From CAVRRZ01 sp963723745 (lineage in GTDB: Bacteria > Actinomycetota > Actinomycetes > Mycobacteriales > Geodermatophilaceae), in the NCBI GenBank assembly GCA_963723745.1, contig CAVRRZ010000006.1:186001-250000 (forward strand): a stretch of 64,000 bases of DNA, in the 5' to 3' direction. Of the stretch, positions 1 through 9,749 are shown piece by piece; the first letter of the stretch is position 1, and every line of letters starts with the position of its first letter. Made by a program: the position numbers and the translations under genes. Below the pieces are notes generated by a model. The model was not told the origin of the DNA and did not search any database. It saw only the letters and a list, made by a program, of their open reading frames with translations.

Positions 1-718
1 GAGGGCCCGGGTGAACTCGGCGTTGGTCACCGGTTCCGGCGCGGTCAGGTTGACCGGTCCCGAGACGTCGGCGGTGAGCAGGTGCCGGATGCGCGCCGAC
101 CTCGTCGGCCAGGCTGATCCACGGCCAGTACTGGCGGCCGGAGCCGATCCGGCCGCCCAGCCCGAGCCGGAACACCAGCCCGAGGACCTTCAGCAGCGGC
201 GCCCCCCGTGCGATGACCAGGCCGGTGCGCAGGTGCACCACCCGCACCCCCGCGGCCTGCGCCGACGACGTCGCCGCCTCCCACCGAGCCGGCAGCTCGG
301 CCATGAAGCCGGTGCCCGGCGGTGCGTCCTCGTCGATCGGCCGGTCGCCGGTGTCGCCGTAGAAGCTGACACCGGACCCCGACAGCAGGGCCCGGGGCCG
401 GCCGGGATCGGACTCGGCTGCCGTGGCCAGCGCGTCGCTGATGGTCAGCGTCGAGTCGACCCGGCTCGACAGCAGTCGCTGCTCGTACGCCGGCGTCCAC
501 GGCCGCGGCGCGAACGACGCGCCGGCCAGGTTGATCACCGCATCGACGTCGCGCAGCACCGCCGGGTCGATGCGCCGGTGCTGGGGGTCCCACCGGTGCT
601 CGTCGGCCGTGCGGGGCGTCCGCCGGACCAGCCGGATGACCTCGTGACCGTCGGTCGTCAGCCGGTCGACCAGCGCCCGGCCGATGACGCCGGACGACCC
701 GGTGATCGCGATCTTCAT
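1..718 (-). CDS. TIGR01777-family NAD(P)-dependent epimerase, C-terminus off window
   Basis: The protein starts MKIAITGSSGVIGRALVDRL at the ATG at 718, a Rossmann nucleotide-binding motif (GxxGxxG), and continues with NLAGASF and a GSGVSFYGD stretch typical of the TIGR01777 SDR subfamily (E. coli YfcH type). It runs leftward off the window, so about 240 residues are visible. One extra base near 95 breaks the frame within WISLADEV; reading through restores RIRHLLTADVSGPVNLTAPEPVTN. In M. tuberculosis the homologue (Rv2216) also sits beside the E2 gene dlaT. Substrate unknown. It may be cotranscribed after sucB, although a strong hairpin lies between them. Confidence 0.8.
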   Translation of the reverse strand, partial: MKIAITGSSGVIGRALVDRLTTDGHEVIRLVRRTPRTADEHRWDPQHRRIDPAVLRDVDAVINLAGASFAPRPWTPAYEQRLLSSRVDSTLTISDALATAAESDPGRPRALLSGSGVSFYGDTGDRPIDEDAPPGTGFMAELPARWEAATSSAQAAGVRVVHLRTGLVIARGAPLLKVLGLVFRLGLGGRIGSGRQYWPWISLADEVGAHPAPAHRRRLGTGQPDRAGTGDQRRVHPGP

Positions 719-794
719 ACCCAGTCCTTCCGGGACGACGGCCGGCTCGGATGCGCGCGAGGCCGCACGCCGGCCGACGGGTCGGCCGGAGCGA

Positions 795-829
795 CAGCGG
801 GGACGCCGGCTGTGCCGGCGTCCCCGCTG
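795..829 (-). terminator. Hairpin downstream of sucB
   Basis: A perfect 16-bp inverted repeat (795-810 and 814-829) with a 3-nt loop lies 17 bp past the sucB stop and before the epimerase start at 718. There is no T tract, as is usual for actinobacterial terminators. Confidence 0.75.
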
Positions 830-846
830 CGGTCACTCCGTCCGGG

Positions 847-2701
847 TCAGCTCAGACCGAGCTCGCCGTGGAACTGGCCGGCCTCCAGGCGCTCCTTCAC
901 CGTGGTGAGGAACCGCGCCGCGTCGGCGCCGTCGACGATGCGGTGGTCGTAGGTCAGCGCCAGGTAGACCATCGACCGGACCGCGATGACCTCGCCGAGC
1001 TCCGCGTCCTTGACCACGACCGGACGCTTGACCACCGAGCCGACGCCGAGGATCGCCACCTGCGGCTGGTTGATGATCGGGGTGTCGAAGAGCGCCCCGC
1101 GGCTGCCGGTGTTGGTCAGGGTGAAGGTGCCGCCACCCAGCTCGTCCGGCGTGACCTTGTTCGTGCGGGTGCGCTCGGCCAGGTCGGCGATCTTGCGCGC
1201 GATCCCGCCCAGGCTGAGGTCCCCGGCGTCGTGGATGACCGGCACGAGCAGCCCGCGCTCGGTGTCCACCGCGATGCCGAGGTTCTCGGTGTCGTGGTAG
1301 GTGACCGTGCCCGCCTCGACTGGTCGATCGAGGAGTTCACCGACGGGTGGGCCTTGAGCGCCTCGATGGCGGCCTTCGCGAAGAACGGCAGGAACGACAG
1401 CTTCACGCCCTCGCGGGCGCGCGAAGTCGTCCTTGGCCTGCGCCGCAGCTGGGCGATGCGCGTGACGTCGGCCTCGACGACGGTCGTCAGCTGTGCGCTG
1501 ACTGCCAGCGACTCGACCATGCGCTTGGCGATGACGGCGCGCAGCCGCGACAGCTTCTCGGTGCGCCCCCGCACCGAGGTGTCGGCGTGGCGGCCGGGAG
1601 CGGTCGCCCGGGCTGCTGGGGCTGCGGCCGCCGCAGCCGGCTTGGCGGCCCTGCTCGGCGGCGGCGAGGACGTCCTGCTTGCGGATGCGTCCGCCGACAC
1701 CGCGTGCCGGACACCGACGCCGAGGTCGACGCCCTTGTCGGCGGCCAGGCGGCGCACCAGCGGCGTGACGTAGGCGCCCGCGCCATCGCTCGCTCCCTGT
1801 GGAGCGGAGCCCTGACCGGCGGGGGCCTGGGGCGCCACGGCCTGCGACGGCGCGGGGGCAGACGTCGGGGACCGGTCCGGCGTCGCGGCACCGGTGGGCT
1901 GCTCCGCCGTCGGCTGGGCGCGCTCCGGAGTCGCCTGCTCTGCCTCGGGCGCTTCCTGCTTCGGCGCCTGCTGCTCCGCCTGCTGCTCTGCTTGCTGCCC
2001 GGTCGCCGGCGCGGACCCGCCGCCGCCCCCGATCACCGCCAGCTGGGCGCCGACCTCGACGGTCTCGTCCTCGCCGACGAGGATCTTGGTCAGCGTGCCG
2101 GCCACGGGCGACGGGATCTCGGTGTCGACCTTGTCGGTCGAGACCTCGAGCAGCGGCTCGTCGACCTCGACCTGCTCACCCTCCTGCTTGAGCCAGCGGG
2201 TGACCGTGCCCTCGGTGACGCTCTCGCCCAGGGCCGGCATGGTCACCGGGGTGCCCTCGCCGTCCCCTCCGCCGCTGCCGGAGCTGCCGGCGTCGCCGTC
2301 CGAGCTGCCGCCGGCCGGCTGCGACGCGGTCTCGCTCTGCGGCTCCTCCGCGGGCTGTGCCTGACCGGTCGCCTCGGCCGAGGCGTCCACCTGCTCGTCG
2401 GAGGGCGCCGCCGCCTCGTCCGCTTCGCCGGCTCCACCGCCGGCACCAGCACCAGCGCTGTCGCCGTCGCCGCCGATGACGGCGAGTTCGGCGCCGACCT
2501 CGACGGTCTCGTCCTCGCGACCAGGATCTTGGTGAGCACGCCGGCCGCGGGCGAGGGGATCTCGGTGTCGACCTTGTCGGTCGAGACCTCGAGCAGCGGC
2601 TCGTCGACCTCGACCTGCTCACCCTCCTGCTTGAGCCAACGGGTGACCGTGCCCTCGGTGACGCTCTCGCCCAGGGCGGGCATGGTGACGGACGTCGGCA
2701 T
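847..2701 (-). CDS. sucB: Dihydrolipoamide acyltransferase (E2), two lipoyl domains, several frameshifts
   Basis: E2 component of a 2-oxoacid dehydrogenase complex. It transfers acyl groups from lipoyl-lysine to CoA. Two biotinyl-lipoyl domains (about 2700-2470 and 2250-2030) share the start MPALGESVTEGTVTRWLKQ and a DKVDTEIPSP lipoylation loop. An Ala/Pro/Glu linker, a peripheral-subunit-binding domain (VTPLVRRLAADKGVDL, then GVGGRIRKQDVLAA) and the catalytic domain follow, ending with the active-site DHRIVDG. The ATG at 2701 has AAGGAG upstream. The frame breaks at least five times (near 2519, 1705, 1450, 1420 and 1320), although every domain can be recovered in another frame. The gene lies 48 bp downstream of lpdA. 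The actinobacterial homologue DlaT serves pyruvate dehydrogenase and peroxide defence, so 2-oxoglutarate specificity is not certain. Confidence 0.93.
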
Positions 2702-2749
2702 CGCAGGCAGTGCTCCTTCTGGCGTGGGGGAGAGGGACGAGCGGGTGGA

Positions 2750-4129
2750 TCAGCCGTGCACGTGCAGGGGCTTGCCGGCGAGGGCGAGGTGGGCCTCGCC
2801 CAGCGCCTCGCTCTGCGTCGGGTGCGGGTGGATGAGGCTGGCGACGTCGTCGGCCTCGGCCTCCCAGTTGTAGATCAGCTGCGCCTCGGCGATGAGCTCA
2901 CCGACCCGGCTGCCGACCATGTGGATGCCGACGACAGGGCCGTCGGGGGCCTGGATCAGCTTGACCGCGCCGGTGGTCTTGAGGATCTGGCTGCGGCCGT
3001 TGCCGGCGAGGTCGTAGGTGAGGGTCTTCACCTCGCCGTAGCGCTCCTTGGCCTGCGCCTCGGTCAGCCCGACCGAGGCGACCTCGGGGTCGGAGTAGGT
3101 GATCCGCGGGACGCCGGCGTAGTCGATGGGGGCGGGCTCGAGCCCGGCCAGCCGCTCGGCGACGAGGATGCCCTCGCCGAACCCGACGTGCGCCAGCTGC
3201 AGCGTGGGGATGAGGTCGCCGACGGCGGAGATGGTCGGCACGTTGGTCCGGCAGTACTCGTCGACGAGGACGTAGCCACGGTCCATCTGCACGCCCGCCT
3301 CCTCGTAGCCGAGGCCCTCGCTGACCGGCCCGCGTCCGACGGCGACCAGCACGAGCTCGGCCTCGAGCTCCTTGCCGTTCTCCAACGAGACCTTGGCGCC
3401 GTTCTCGGTGGTCTGGACGCCGGAGACCGGTTGCCGAGCTCGAAGCCGATCTTGCGCCGGCGGAAGGCGCGCTCGAGGAGCTTGGAGGCCGCCTCGTCCT
3501 CCAGCGGGACGAGGTGGGGGAGCGCCTCGACGATCGTGACGTCGACGCCGAAGGACTTCCAGGCGCTGGCGAACTCGCAGCCGATCACGCCGCCGCCGAG
3601 GATGATCGCCGAGGTCGGGACGCGGTCGAGGTTGAGCGCGTGGTCGCTGGTGATGACCTTGCGTGCCGTCGATCTCGATTCCCGGCAGGCTGCGGGCGTA
3701 GGAGCCGGTGGCCAGCAGGATGTGCTTGCCCTCGTAGGACTGGCCGTTCACCTCGACGGTCGTCGGGGAGGTCAGTCGGCCCTCGCCCTCGACGTAGGTG
3801 ATCTTGCGAGCCTTCACCAGGCCCTGCAGACCCTTGTACAGCTTGGCGATGACGCCGTCCTTGTAGGAGTTGACGCCGTCCATGTCGATGCCGGCCAGGG
3901 ACGTCTTGACGCCGAACTGCTCGCCCTCGCGGGCCAGGTCGGCGACCTCACCGGCGTGCAGCAGGGCCTTGGTGGGGATGCAGCCGCGGTGCAGGCAGGT
4001 ACCGCCGACCTTGTCCTTCTCGATCAGGACGACGTTCATGCCGAGCTCCGACGCGCGGAACGCAGCGGCGTAGCCACCCGAGCCACCACCGAGGATGACC
4101 AGGTCGGCGGGTGACGAGGGTGCGCTCAC
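2750..4129 (-). CDS. lpdA: Dihydrolipoyl dehydrogenase (E3)
   Basis: FAD enzyme that reoxidises dihydrolipoamide with NAD+ in 2-oxoacid dehydrogenases and glycine cleavage. Seen: the FAD motif GGGSGGYAAAFRA, the redox disulfide in GGTCLHRGCIPTKALLH, a second Rossmann motif in the shifted segment, AVGDLIPTLQLAH, and the C-terminal HPHPTQSE with the catalytic His-Glu pair. About 459 residues, the family's normal size. I chose GTG 4129 because GGAGG lies 6 nt before it. The stretch from about 3665 to 3430 is out of frame between two compensating indels, and its correct reading includes IGCEFASAWKSFGVDVTIVE. First gene of the lpdA-sucB operon; gcvT is nearby and also uses E3. Confidence 0.95.
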   Translation of the reverse strand: MSAPSSPADLVILGGGSGGYAAAFRASELGMNVVLIEKDKVGGTCLHRGCIPTKALLHAGEVADLAREGEQFGVKTSLAGIDMDGVNSYKDGVIAKLYKGLQGLVKARKITYVEGEGRLTSPTTVEVNGQSYEGKHILLATGSYARSLPGIEIDGTQGHHQRPRAQPRPRPDLGDHPRRRRDRLRVRQRLEVLRRRRHDRRGAPPPRPAGGRGGLQAPRARLPPAQDRLRARQPVSGVQTTENGAKVSLENGKELEAELVLVAVGRGPVSEGLGYEEAGVQMDRGYVLVDEYCRTNVPTISAVGDLIPTLQLAHVGFGEGILVAERLAGLEPAPIDYAGVPRITYSDPEVASVGLTEAQAKERYGEVKTLTYDLAGNGRSQILKTTGAVKLIQAPDGPVVGIHMVGSRVGELIAEAQLIYNWEAEADDVASLIHPHPTQSEALGEAHLALAGKPLHVHG

Positions 4130-4278
4130 GAGAAATCCTCCGTGCGATTCGGCCGACCCCGCCCGTGCCGGCGGGGTGATCGCTGCCCATCCTGCCACCC
4201 CGGGAACGGCCAGGCCCGACCCACCGTTGCCCGTGGAGCGTCGTGCCCGACGACGCGTGCCGAGGAGGGGTGCCGGAC

Positions 4279-4632
4279 ATGGGGCTGTTCGACCGTCTGC
4301 GCGGCCGGAGCCGGGGGAACACCGCGGGCGACGGTCGGCGCGGAACCCTCGATCGTGGGCCGGTGAAGGCCGACCTGAGTCATCTGGAGCAGTTCGTCGC
4401 CAGCCGGCGGGGCGTCGAGGGGTACGTCGAGCCCCGGACGGCGGTCACCGAGACGACGATCGTGCTCGTCGCTGCCGACGGCGAGTGGACCCGCAGGCGC
4501 ATCGACGGTCCGGACGTCGCCCGGAGGCTCTCCCGCGAGCTGGCCATCCCGGTCTACGACGCCCAGGTGACCGGCTATCCGCAGCGCATGCGCGACTGGA
4601 GCGCACGCCAGAAGCACGGCCGCCCCGACTAA
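4279..4632 (+). CDS. Conserved actinobacterial hypothetical protein
   Basis: A 117-residue protein starting MGLFDRLRGRSRG, with a basic N-terminus and then a compact alpha/beta-looking domain (SHLEQFVASRRGVEGYVEPRT, ETTIVLVAADGEWTRRRI, IPVYDAQVTGYP). GAGGAGGGG 8 nt upstream of the ATG supports the start. It is divergent from lpdA. No transmembrane segment or signal peptide. I recognise it only as a small protein often found beside lpd in actinobacteria; its function is unknown. Confidence 0.7.
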   Translation: MGLFDRLRGRSRGNTAGDGRRGTLDRGPVKADLSHLEQFVASRRGVEGYVEPRTAVTETTIVLVAADGEWTRRRIDGPDVARRLSRELAIPVYDAQVTGYPQRMRDWSARQKHGRPD

Positions 4633-4635
4633 CCC

Positions 4636-4696
4636 GGGCAATGGAAGCTTTACCTACGTATTGGCCCGCAGAACGTAGGTAGAGCTTCCGTTGCCC
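4636..4696. terminator. Bidirectional hairpin between convergent genes
   Basis: 24-nt arms (4636-4659 and 4673-4696) match at 22 of 24 positions around a 13-nt loop. The element fills the gap between the stop of the small gene at 4632 and the end of pepA at 4708, so it probably terminates both. Confidence 0.8.
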
Positions 4697-4707
4697 AGGG
4701 GCAGGGG

Positions 4708-6225
4708 TCAGGAGTCCTTGATCAGGTCCTCGATCGTGGCGAGCAGGGTGCGCACGGGGACGCCGGTGCCGCCCTTGACCGTGTAGCCCCACGGGGACCC
4801 GGTGCAGGTAGCTCGGCCCCGCGATGTCGATGTGCGCCCAGGGCAGCCCGTCGGGCACGAACTCGGCGAGGAAGTGGCCGCCGACGAGCATCCCGCCCAT
4901 GCGGTCGGCGGTGGAGTTGACGAAGTCGGCGATCGGCGAGTCCATGCCCCGGCGCAGCTCGGCCGGCAGCGGCATCGGCCACATGCCCTCGCCGACGCGC
5001 TTGCCCGCCGCGACCACGGCGTCGCGCAGGTCGTCGGTGCCCATGACGCCGGCGGTTCGACCGCCGAGCGCGACCACCTGCGCGCCGGTCAGCGTCGAGG
5101 TCTCGAGCAGGTAGTCCGGCCCGTCCTCCGCCGCCCGGGCGAGGGCGTCGGCCAGGACGACCCGGCCCTCGGCGTCGGTGTTCGTGATCTCCGCCTTCTT
5201 GCCGTTCCGGAAGGTGACGACGTCGGCAGGCCGATAGGCGGTGCCGCTGGGCAGGTTCTCCGCGATCGGGACGGTCGCGACGAGGTCGACCGGGAGGGCC
5301 AGCTCGCCGACCAGGCAGGCGGTGGCGATCACGGCCGCGGCTCCGGCCATGTCGCTCTTCATGTCCTCCATCTTCGCCGCGGGCTTGATCGACAGACCGC
5401 CGCTGTCGAAGGTGATGCCCTTGCCGACCAGGGCGACCTTCGCGCGCGCCTTTCGGCCGGAGTAGCTCAGCCGCAGCAGCCGGGGCTTGCGCGACGAGCC
5501 GTTGCCGACGGCCAGGATGCCGCCGTAGCCGCCGTCGGCGAGGGCCTCCTCGTCGAGGATCTCCGCGGTCAGGCCGGCTCGCTCGCCCGCGGCCGCGCCC
5601 CGGGCGGCGAGCTCGGCCGGGTAGAGGTCGTTCGGCGGGGTGTTGACCAGGTCGCGCACGAGAGTGACGGCGTCGGCCACCGCACGGACCCGGCTTGCAG
5701 CGGCACCTCCGCCGCGGCCGCACCGGGCACCACGACGAGGAACTCGGAGGGCGGCATCGGCCGGCCGGAGGGGAGGTCGGACTTGTAGGCGGTGAACTCG
5801 TAGGCGCCGAGCAGCGAGCCCTCGCCGACCGCGTGCAGCCGCTCGGCGTCGGGCGATCCGCCGACGGCGGCGAGCAGCGTGACCACCGTGCCGCGCCCGG
5901 TCAGGGCGCGGCTGGCCGCGCCGGCGGCACGCCGGATCGCCTCGGGGGAGTAGCCGCCGGAGGCGTCGGGGGCACCCAGTCCGGTGGCCGCGACGACCGG
6001 GAAGGGGCCGTGACCGAACGAGGGCAGCCGGGTGACCTCGTCCTCGGCGCCGCGGGCGCCGAGGTCGGCGAGCGCGGAGAGCAGCTTGCCGCCCAGCAGC
6101 CGGTCGACGGCCTCGGCCCCGGGGGTGGGCAGGAGCCCGTCGGGTCCCTTGCCGATGGCCACGACGACGGCGTCGCCGGTCAGCTTCTCGAGGGGACGGT
6201 CGGTGGCGGTGATCGTCGGCGGCAC
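4708..6225 (-). CDS. pepA: Leucyl aminopeptidase (M17), frameshifted
   Basis: Cytosolic dinuclear-metal aminopeptidase that removes N-terminal residues from peptides. The catalytic domain carries KGITFDSGGLSIKP, DMKSDMAGAA and NTDAEGRVVLADAL, which supply the conserved Lys and Asp/Glu metal ligands of M17. The N-terminal half starts at GTG 6225 (PPTITATDRPLEKL). The frame breaks near 5690 and again near 4805, where the expected C-terminus reads GSPWGYTVKGGTG and ends KDS at 4708. Length after correction is about 505 residues, normal for the family. Homologue of Rv2213. Divergent from gcvT, with only 91 bp between the starts. Confidence 0.92.
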
Positions 6226-6316
6226 CGCTCGATCGTAGTCAGAGGACCTCGCTGCCCCCCGCACCTCGCACGCTCGCCGCGGGCCCCTGCAGCGACGCCG
6301 CGTTAGCGTGCGTCCC

Positions 6317-7424
6317 GTGACCCAGCTGCAGTCCCCCTTGCACGACCGGCACGTGGCTGCCGGTGCCAAGCTCGCCGACTTCAGCGGGTGGTCGATGCCC
6401 ATCGAGTACGCCGGGGGCGGCGTCCTCGTGGAGCACGCCGCCGTCCGCGAGGAGGTCGGCCTCTTCGACGTCTCCCACCTGGGCACGGCGACGGTCACCG
6501 GACCGGGCGCCGCCGCGCTCGTCGACCGCTGCCTGACCAACGACCTGTCCCGGATCGAGCCGGGGCAGGCGCAGTACACGTTCTGCTGCGACGAGCGGGG
6601 CGGCGTCGTCGACGACCTCATCGTCTACCTGCACGGGCCCGACGAGGTCCTGCTCGTCCCCAACGCGGCCAATGCGGCCGACGTCCTCGCGCCGGCTGTC
6701 CGCGGCGGCCCCCGAGGGGATCACGGTCACCGACCGGCACACCGAGGTCGCCGTGCTGGCCGTGCAGGGGCCGCGGTCGCTGCAGGTGCTCGAACTGCTC
6801 GGGCTGCCCGGCGAGATCCCCTACATGTCCTTCGTGCGCGGTCGCGGGCACGGGGACACCGACGTCACCGTGTGCCGCACGGGATACACCGGCGAGCACG
6901 GCTACGAGGTGCTGATCGATGCCGCGCACGCTGCCGAGCTGTGGGACGCGCTGCTCGAGGCCGGGGCCGGATCTGGGCATCCGGCCGTGCGGTCTCGGTG
7001 CCCGCGACACCCTGCGCACCGAGATGGGGTACGCCCTGCACGGGCACGAGCTCTCGCCGGACATCACACCGAATCAGGCGCGCAGCGGCTGGGCCGTCGG
7101 CTGGAGGAAGCCGGAGTTCTGGGGCCGGGAGGCGCTGCTGGCCGAGAAGGAGGCCGGTCCCGCGCGTCTCCTGTGGGGGCTGCGCGCCCCGGGCCGGCAG
7201 ATCCCGCGGCCCGGGCATGACGGTGCTCGGTCGCCGGTGGGGCGGCGATCGGCACGGTCACCAGCGGCACCTTCTCGCCGACGCTCCGGGTCGGCATCGG
7301 CCTGGCGCTGCTGGACACGGCGGCCGGCCTCGACGACGGCGCCGAGGTCGCCGTCGACGTCCGCGGGCGCACCCAGCCGGTGCGCGTCGTCCGGCCGCCG
7401 TTCGTGCCCTCGCACGTGCGCTGA
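6317..7424 (+). CDS. gcvT: Aminomethyltransferase (glycine cleavage T protein), frameshifted
   Basis: Transfers the methylene group from the aminomethyl-lipoyl H protein to tetrahydrofolate. The N-terminus (LADFSGWSMPIEY, VGLFDVSHLGT) and the segments VLAVQGPRSLQVL, CRTGYTGEHGYEVL and LRTEMGYALHGHEL are diagnostic. Three breaks (near 6695, 6973 and 7215) fit single inserted bases; removing them gives about 368 residues ending VRPPFVPSHVR. A -10-like TAGCGT at 6304-6309 sits 7 nt before GTG 6317 with no Shine-Dalgarno, so the message is probably leaderless. The lpdA product nearby is the L protein of the same system. Confidence 0.93.
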
Positions 7425-7434
7425 GAGGCGGAGA

Positions 7435-8577
7435 TCATCCCCGACGGGTCGGGTCGCTCGTCCTCCTTCGTCGGTTCGGGGCGCTCGGGCAGCGTGTCGG
7501 CGATCGACGGCGTCCCGGCCGCCCATCGGCCGCGGCTCGCCGTCGGTGGTGTCGTGTGCGGTCTGGTGCTCGGCCTCGGAGTTGATCTCCGCGCCGAGCA
7601 GCACCAGGTAGCAGGTCAGGTACAGCCAGAGCATGAGCACGATGACGCCGGCGATGGCCCCGTAGGTCTTGTCGTAGGAACCGAAGTTGTCGACGTAGAG
7701 GCTGAACGCCAGGCTGACGACGACCCAGACGACGGTGACGATCGACCGACCCGAGGCTGACCCAGCGGAACTGCGGCGCGTCCCGGTCGGGTGCCACGCG
7801 GTAGAGCACGGCCAGCGCGCCCGGCGAAGACGCCGAGGAGCAGCACCCCAGCGCAGCACCTGGGCCAGGATCGTGCCGACGACGCCGAGCGGCAGAGCCT
7901 CGAGGACCGCGGGGACGACGGCGACGAGGCCGAAGGCGATCAGCACGAACACGATCGAGCCGAACGTGAGCCCGAGAGAGAGCAGCTTCAGCTTGACCGG
8001 GTTGCGGGTCTCGACCTCGTCGTAGGCCAGGTTGATGGCGGTCACCAAGTTGCCGATGCCGCCGGACGCGCTCCACAGGGCGGCCAGGATCGACACGATC
8101 AGGCCGATGGTCAGCGCGCCACCGCTGTTCTCGGTGATCGCGGTCAGTTGCTCCTCGAGCAGGCCCTGGGCGTCGCTGGGCAACTGCCGCCGACACCTCC
8201 TCGATCTGCCGTGTGACGTCCTCGGGGGAGGCGACCAGGCCGTAGAGCGAGATCGTGGCGATGAGCGCCGGGAAGATCGGCGAGGAAGCCGAAGAACGCC
8301 ACCCCGCCGGCGATGATCGGCATGTTGTCGGCCTTGTTCTCGGCCCAGGCGCGTCTTGAGGATCTGCTTCCATCCCGACCACGGGATGGCGGTCGGTTCG
8401 GTCGGCCTCGATGCCGGGCAGCTCCGCGCGTCCCGGAGCGCCGGGCGGCGGTGCGTGCGGATCGTCGGCGGGGCTCCTGCGGGCGGCCTCCTGCGCGGCC
8501 TTGCGCCGGGCGGCCTTCTCCTCCACCCGGGCCTTGATCCGGTCGACGGAGCTCTCGCGGGGTCGGGTGCGGGTCAT
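7435..8577 (-). CDS. YihY/UPF0761-family integral membrane protein, frameshifted
   Basis: Polytopic membrane protein of the YihY (formerly RNase BN/BrkB) family, molecular function unsettled. Segments seen are NMPIIAGGVAFFGFLA, FPALIATISLYGLV, GGALTIGLIVSILAALWSASGG, YDEVETRNPVKLKLLSLGLT, VVVSLAFSLYVDNFGSYDKTYG and MLWLYLTCYLVLLGAEIN, the last being the family's conserved C-terminal helix. At least six indels, mostly one-base insertions (for example near 8350, 8278, 8187, 7850 and 7745), split the reading frame. The C-terminal tail is acidic and its stop at 7435 is my best guess. The N-terminus is charged and likely cytosolic. Confidence 0.8.
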   Translation of the reverse strand: MTRTRPRESSVDRIKARVEEKAARRKAAQEAARRSPADDPHAPPPGAPGRAELPGIEADRTDRHPVVGMEADPQDAPGPRTRPTTCRSSPAGWRSSASSPIFPALIATISLYGLVASPEDVTRQIEEVSAAVAQRRPGPARGATDRDHREQRWRADHRPDRVDPGRPVERVRRHRQLGDRHQPGLRRGRDPQPGQAEAALSRAHVRLDRVRADRLRPRRRRPRGPRGSAARRRRHDPGPGAALGCCSSASSPGALAVLYRVAPDRDAPQFRWVSLGSVDRHRRLGRRQPGVQPLRRQLRFLRQDLRGHRRRHRAHALAVPDLLPGAARRGDQLRGRAPDRTRHHRRRAAADGRPGRRRSPTRCPSAPNRRRRTSDPTRRG

Positions 8578-8581
8578 CTGG

Positions 8582-8860
8582 TCAGTCTCCCGGCCATGCG
8601 CCGGTCAGCTTGGTGAAGCCGCGGGCGCCGGCCCGGTCGATGGCGGCCTTGGTGGCGGCGAAGATGGCTCCCTGGATCGCGGCCGCCAGGACGACCTCGC
8701 GCATGCGGTACTCGCTCTGCAACGCCGACGGGGCGTCGTCCTCGTCGGCCACCTTCTTCCAGACCTGCTTGAAGATCGCGCCCGACACGATGCCGGCGAG
8801 GATGCCGGCCACCAGTCCGAACGGTCGGTAGGCCAGCTTCGCTCCCGTGCTGCCGCTCAC
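8582..8860 (-). CDS. DUF4235 small membrane protein
   Basis: A 92-residue protein with two hydrophobic helices (LAYRPFGLVAGILAGIVSGAIFKQVW and VVLAAAIQGAIFAATKAAIDRAG) and a short charged loop, the layout of DUF4235. Its start overlaps the stop of the upstream DUF3618 gene by 4 bp, so the two are translationally coupled. Function unknown; members are usually found with DUF3618 and DUF1469 proteins. Confidence 0.82.
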   Translation of the reverse strand: MSGSTGAKLAYRPFGLVAGILAGIVSGAIFKQVWKKVADEDDAPSALQSEYRMREVVLAAAIQGAIFAATKAAIDRAGARGFTKLTGAWPGD

Positions 8861-9189
8861 CGGTGCACCTCCTGGATCAGTCGGGTCAGCGTGGTCGCGG
8901 AGCGCCCGCGCCGTCGCCGTCGGCGGATCGTGCGGGCCACGAGCAGCCCGGCGAGGGCCAGCGCCGCCGCGCCGCCGATGACGGCCGGCGGGCTCTCGCG
9001 GTAGGTCTCGACGGCCGTGTCCTTCGCCCGGGCCACGCCCTCCTTCGCGCGAGCCTGGACGTCGAGCCGCTGGCTGAGTTCGTCGACCGTCTCGGCCAGC
9101 TCTGCGCGGGTGGCCTCGATCTCTGTCTTGATCGCGTCAGGGTCGACCGGTCCGCCGGTCGTCGTCCGTGCGTCGGGTGAGCCGCTCAT
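8857..9189 (-). CDS. DUF3618 membrane-anchored coiled-coil protein
   Basis: A 110-residue protein. Residues about 18-70 form the helical DUF3618 signature (IKTEIEATRAELAETVDELSQRLD), followed by one membrane helix (PAVIGGAAALALAGLLVA) and an Arg-rich tail. Overlaps both neighbours by 4 bp in the operon DUF1469-DUF3618-DUF4235. Its role is unknown; the helix plus anchor suggests a membrane-associated scaffold, by inference. Confidence 0.83.
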   Translation of the reverse strand: MSGSPDARTTTGGPVDPDAIKTEIEATRAELAETVDELSQRLDVQARAKEGVARAKDTAVETYRESPPAVIGGAAALALAGLLVARTIRRRRRRGRSATTLTRLIQEVHR

Positions 9190-9623
9190 CGGCGGGCACT
9201 CTCCTTCACCGTCTCGATGTCGGCCTTGGTGCTGGCGATGGCCTGTGTGGGGATGGGCGGGCTGCCCTTCTGCACGTCCTTCTTGCCGATCAGGGCGAGG
9301 ACGCCGGCCACGGCGAACAGGGCCACGGCGACGATCAGGGCGGCCAGCCAGCCGGGCAGGACGAGGGCGAGCGCCAGGATGGCGGTGGCGATCAGGGCGG
9401 CGAGGCCGAAGAAGGCGAAGAGCCCGGCGCCGCCGAACAGGCCGGCACCGATGCCCAGGCGCTTGGCCTTCTGCGTCACCTCGGCCTGCGCCAGTCGGGC
9501 CTCGTCCCGCACCAGGCGGGAGATCTGGTCGGTGAGCCGGCTGATCAGCTGGCCGGTCGACGGGTCCTGGTCGGCCGGAGGTGGGGGAGCGGCTCGGGTC
9601 GAGCCTGCGGCTGGCTGGGTCAT
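9186..9623 (-). CDS. Phage holin-like family (DUF1469/Actinobacteria holin-X) protein
   Basis: A 145-residue protein with a Pro-rich N-terminus, the helix LISRLTDQISRLVRDEARLAQAEV, and two long hydrophobic segments (GIGAGLFGGAGLFAFFGLAAL and LALALVLPGWLAALIVAVAL). This is the DUF1469 or putative Actinobacterial holin-X family. ATG 9623 has GGAG 5 nt upstream, preferred over an upstream ATG at 9665. First gene of the three-gene coupled operon. Despite the holin label there are no phage genes around it. Confidence 0.82.
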   Translation of the reverse strand: MTQPAAGSTRAAPPPPADQDPSTGQLISRLTDQISRLVRDEARLAQAEVTQKAKRLGIGAGLFGGAGLFAFFGLAALIATAILALALVLPGWLAALIVAVALFAVAGVLALIGKKDVQKGSPPIPTQAIASTKADIETVKESARR

Positions 9624-9749
9624 GGGTGCTCCTCGACCGGGGGGCGGGGGTCGGTGGGAGTGCATGCCCGTCAGGGGCGGTCGGTAACCGGGAGACGATG
9701 TGGCGGCCGGCACCGCGACGGATCCGGTCGGTGACTAACGTTCGGCCTC

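Noticed and set aside
9186..9623. Prophage remnant suggested by the holin-like gene
   Set aside because: No integrase, lysin, capsid or attachment site nearby; this DUF family is chromosomal in actinobacteria.
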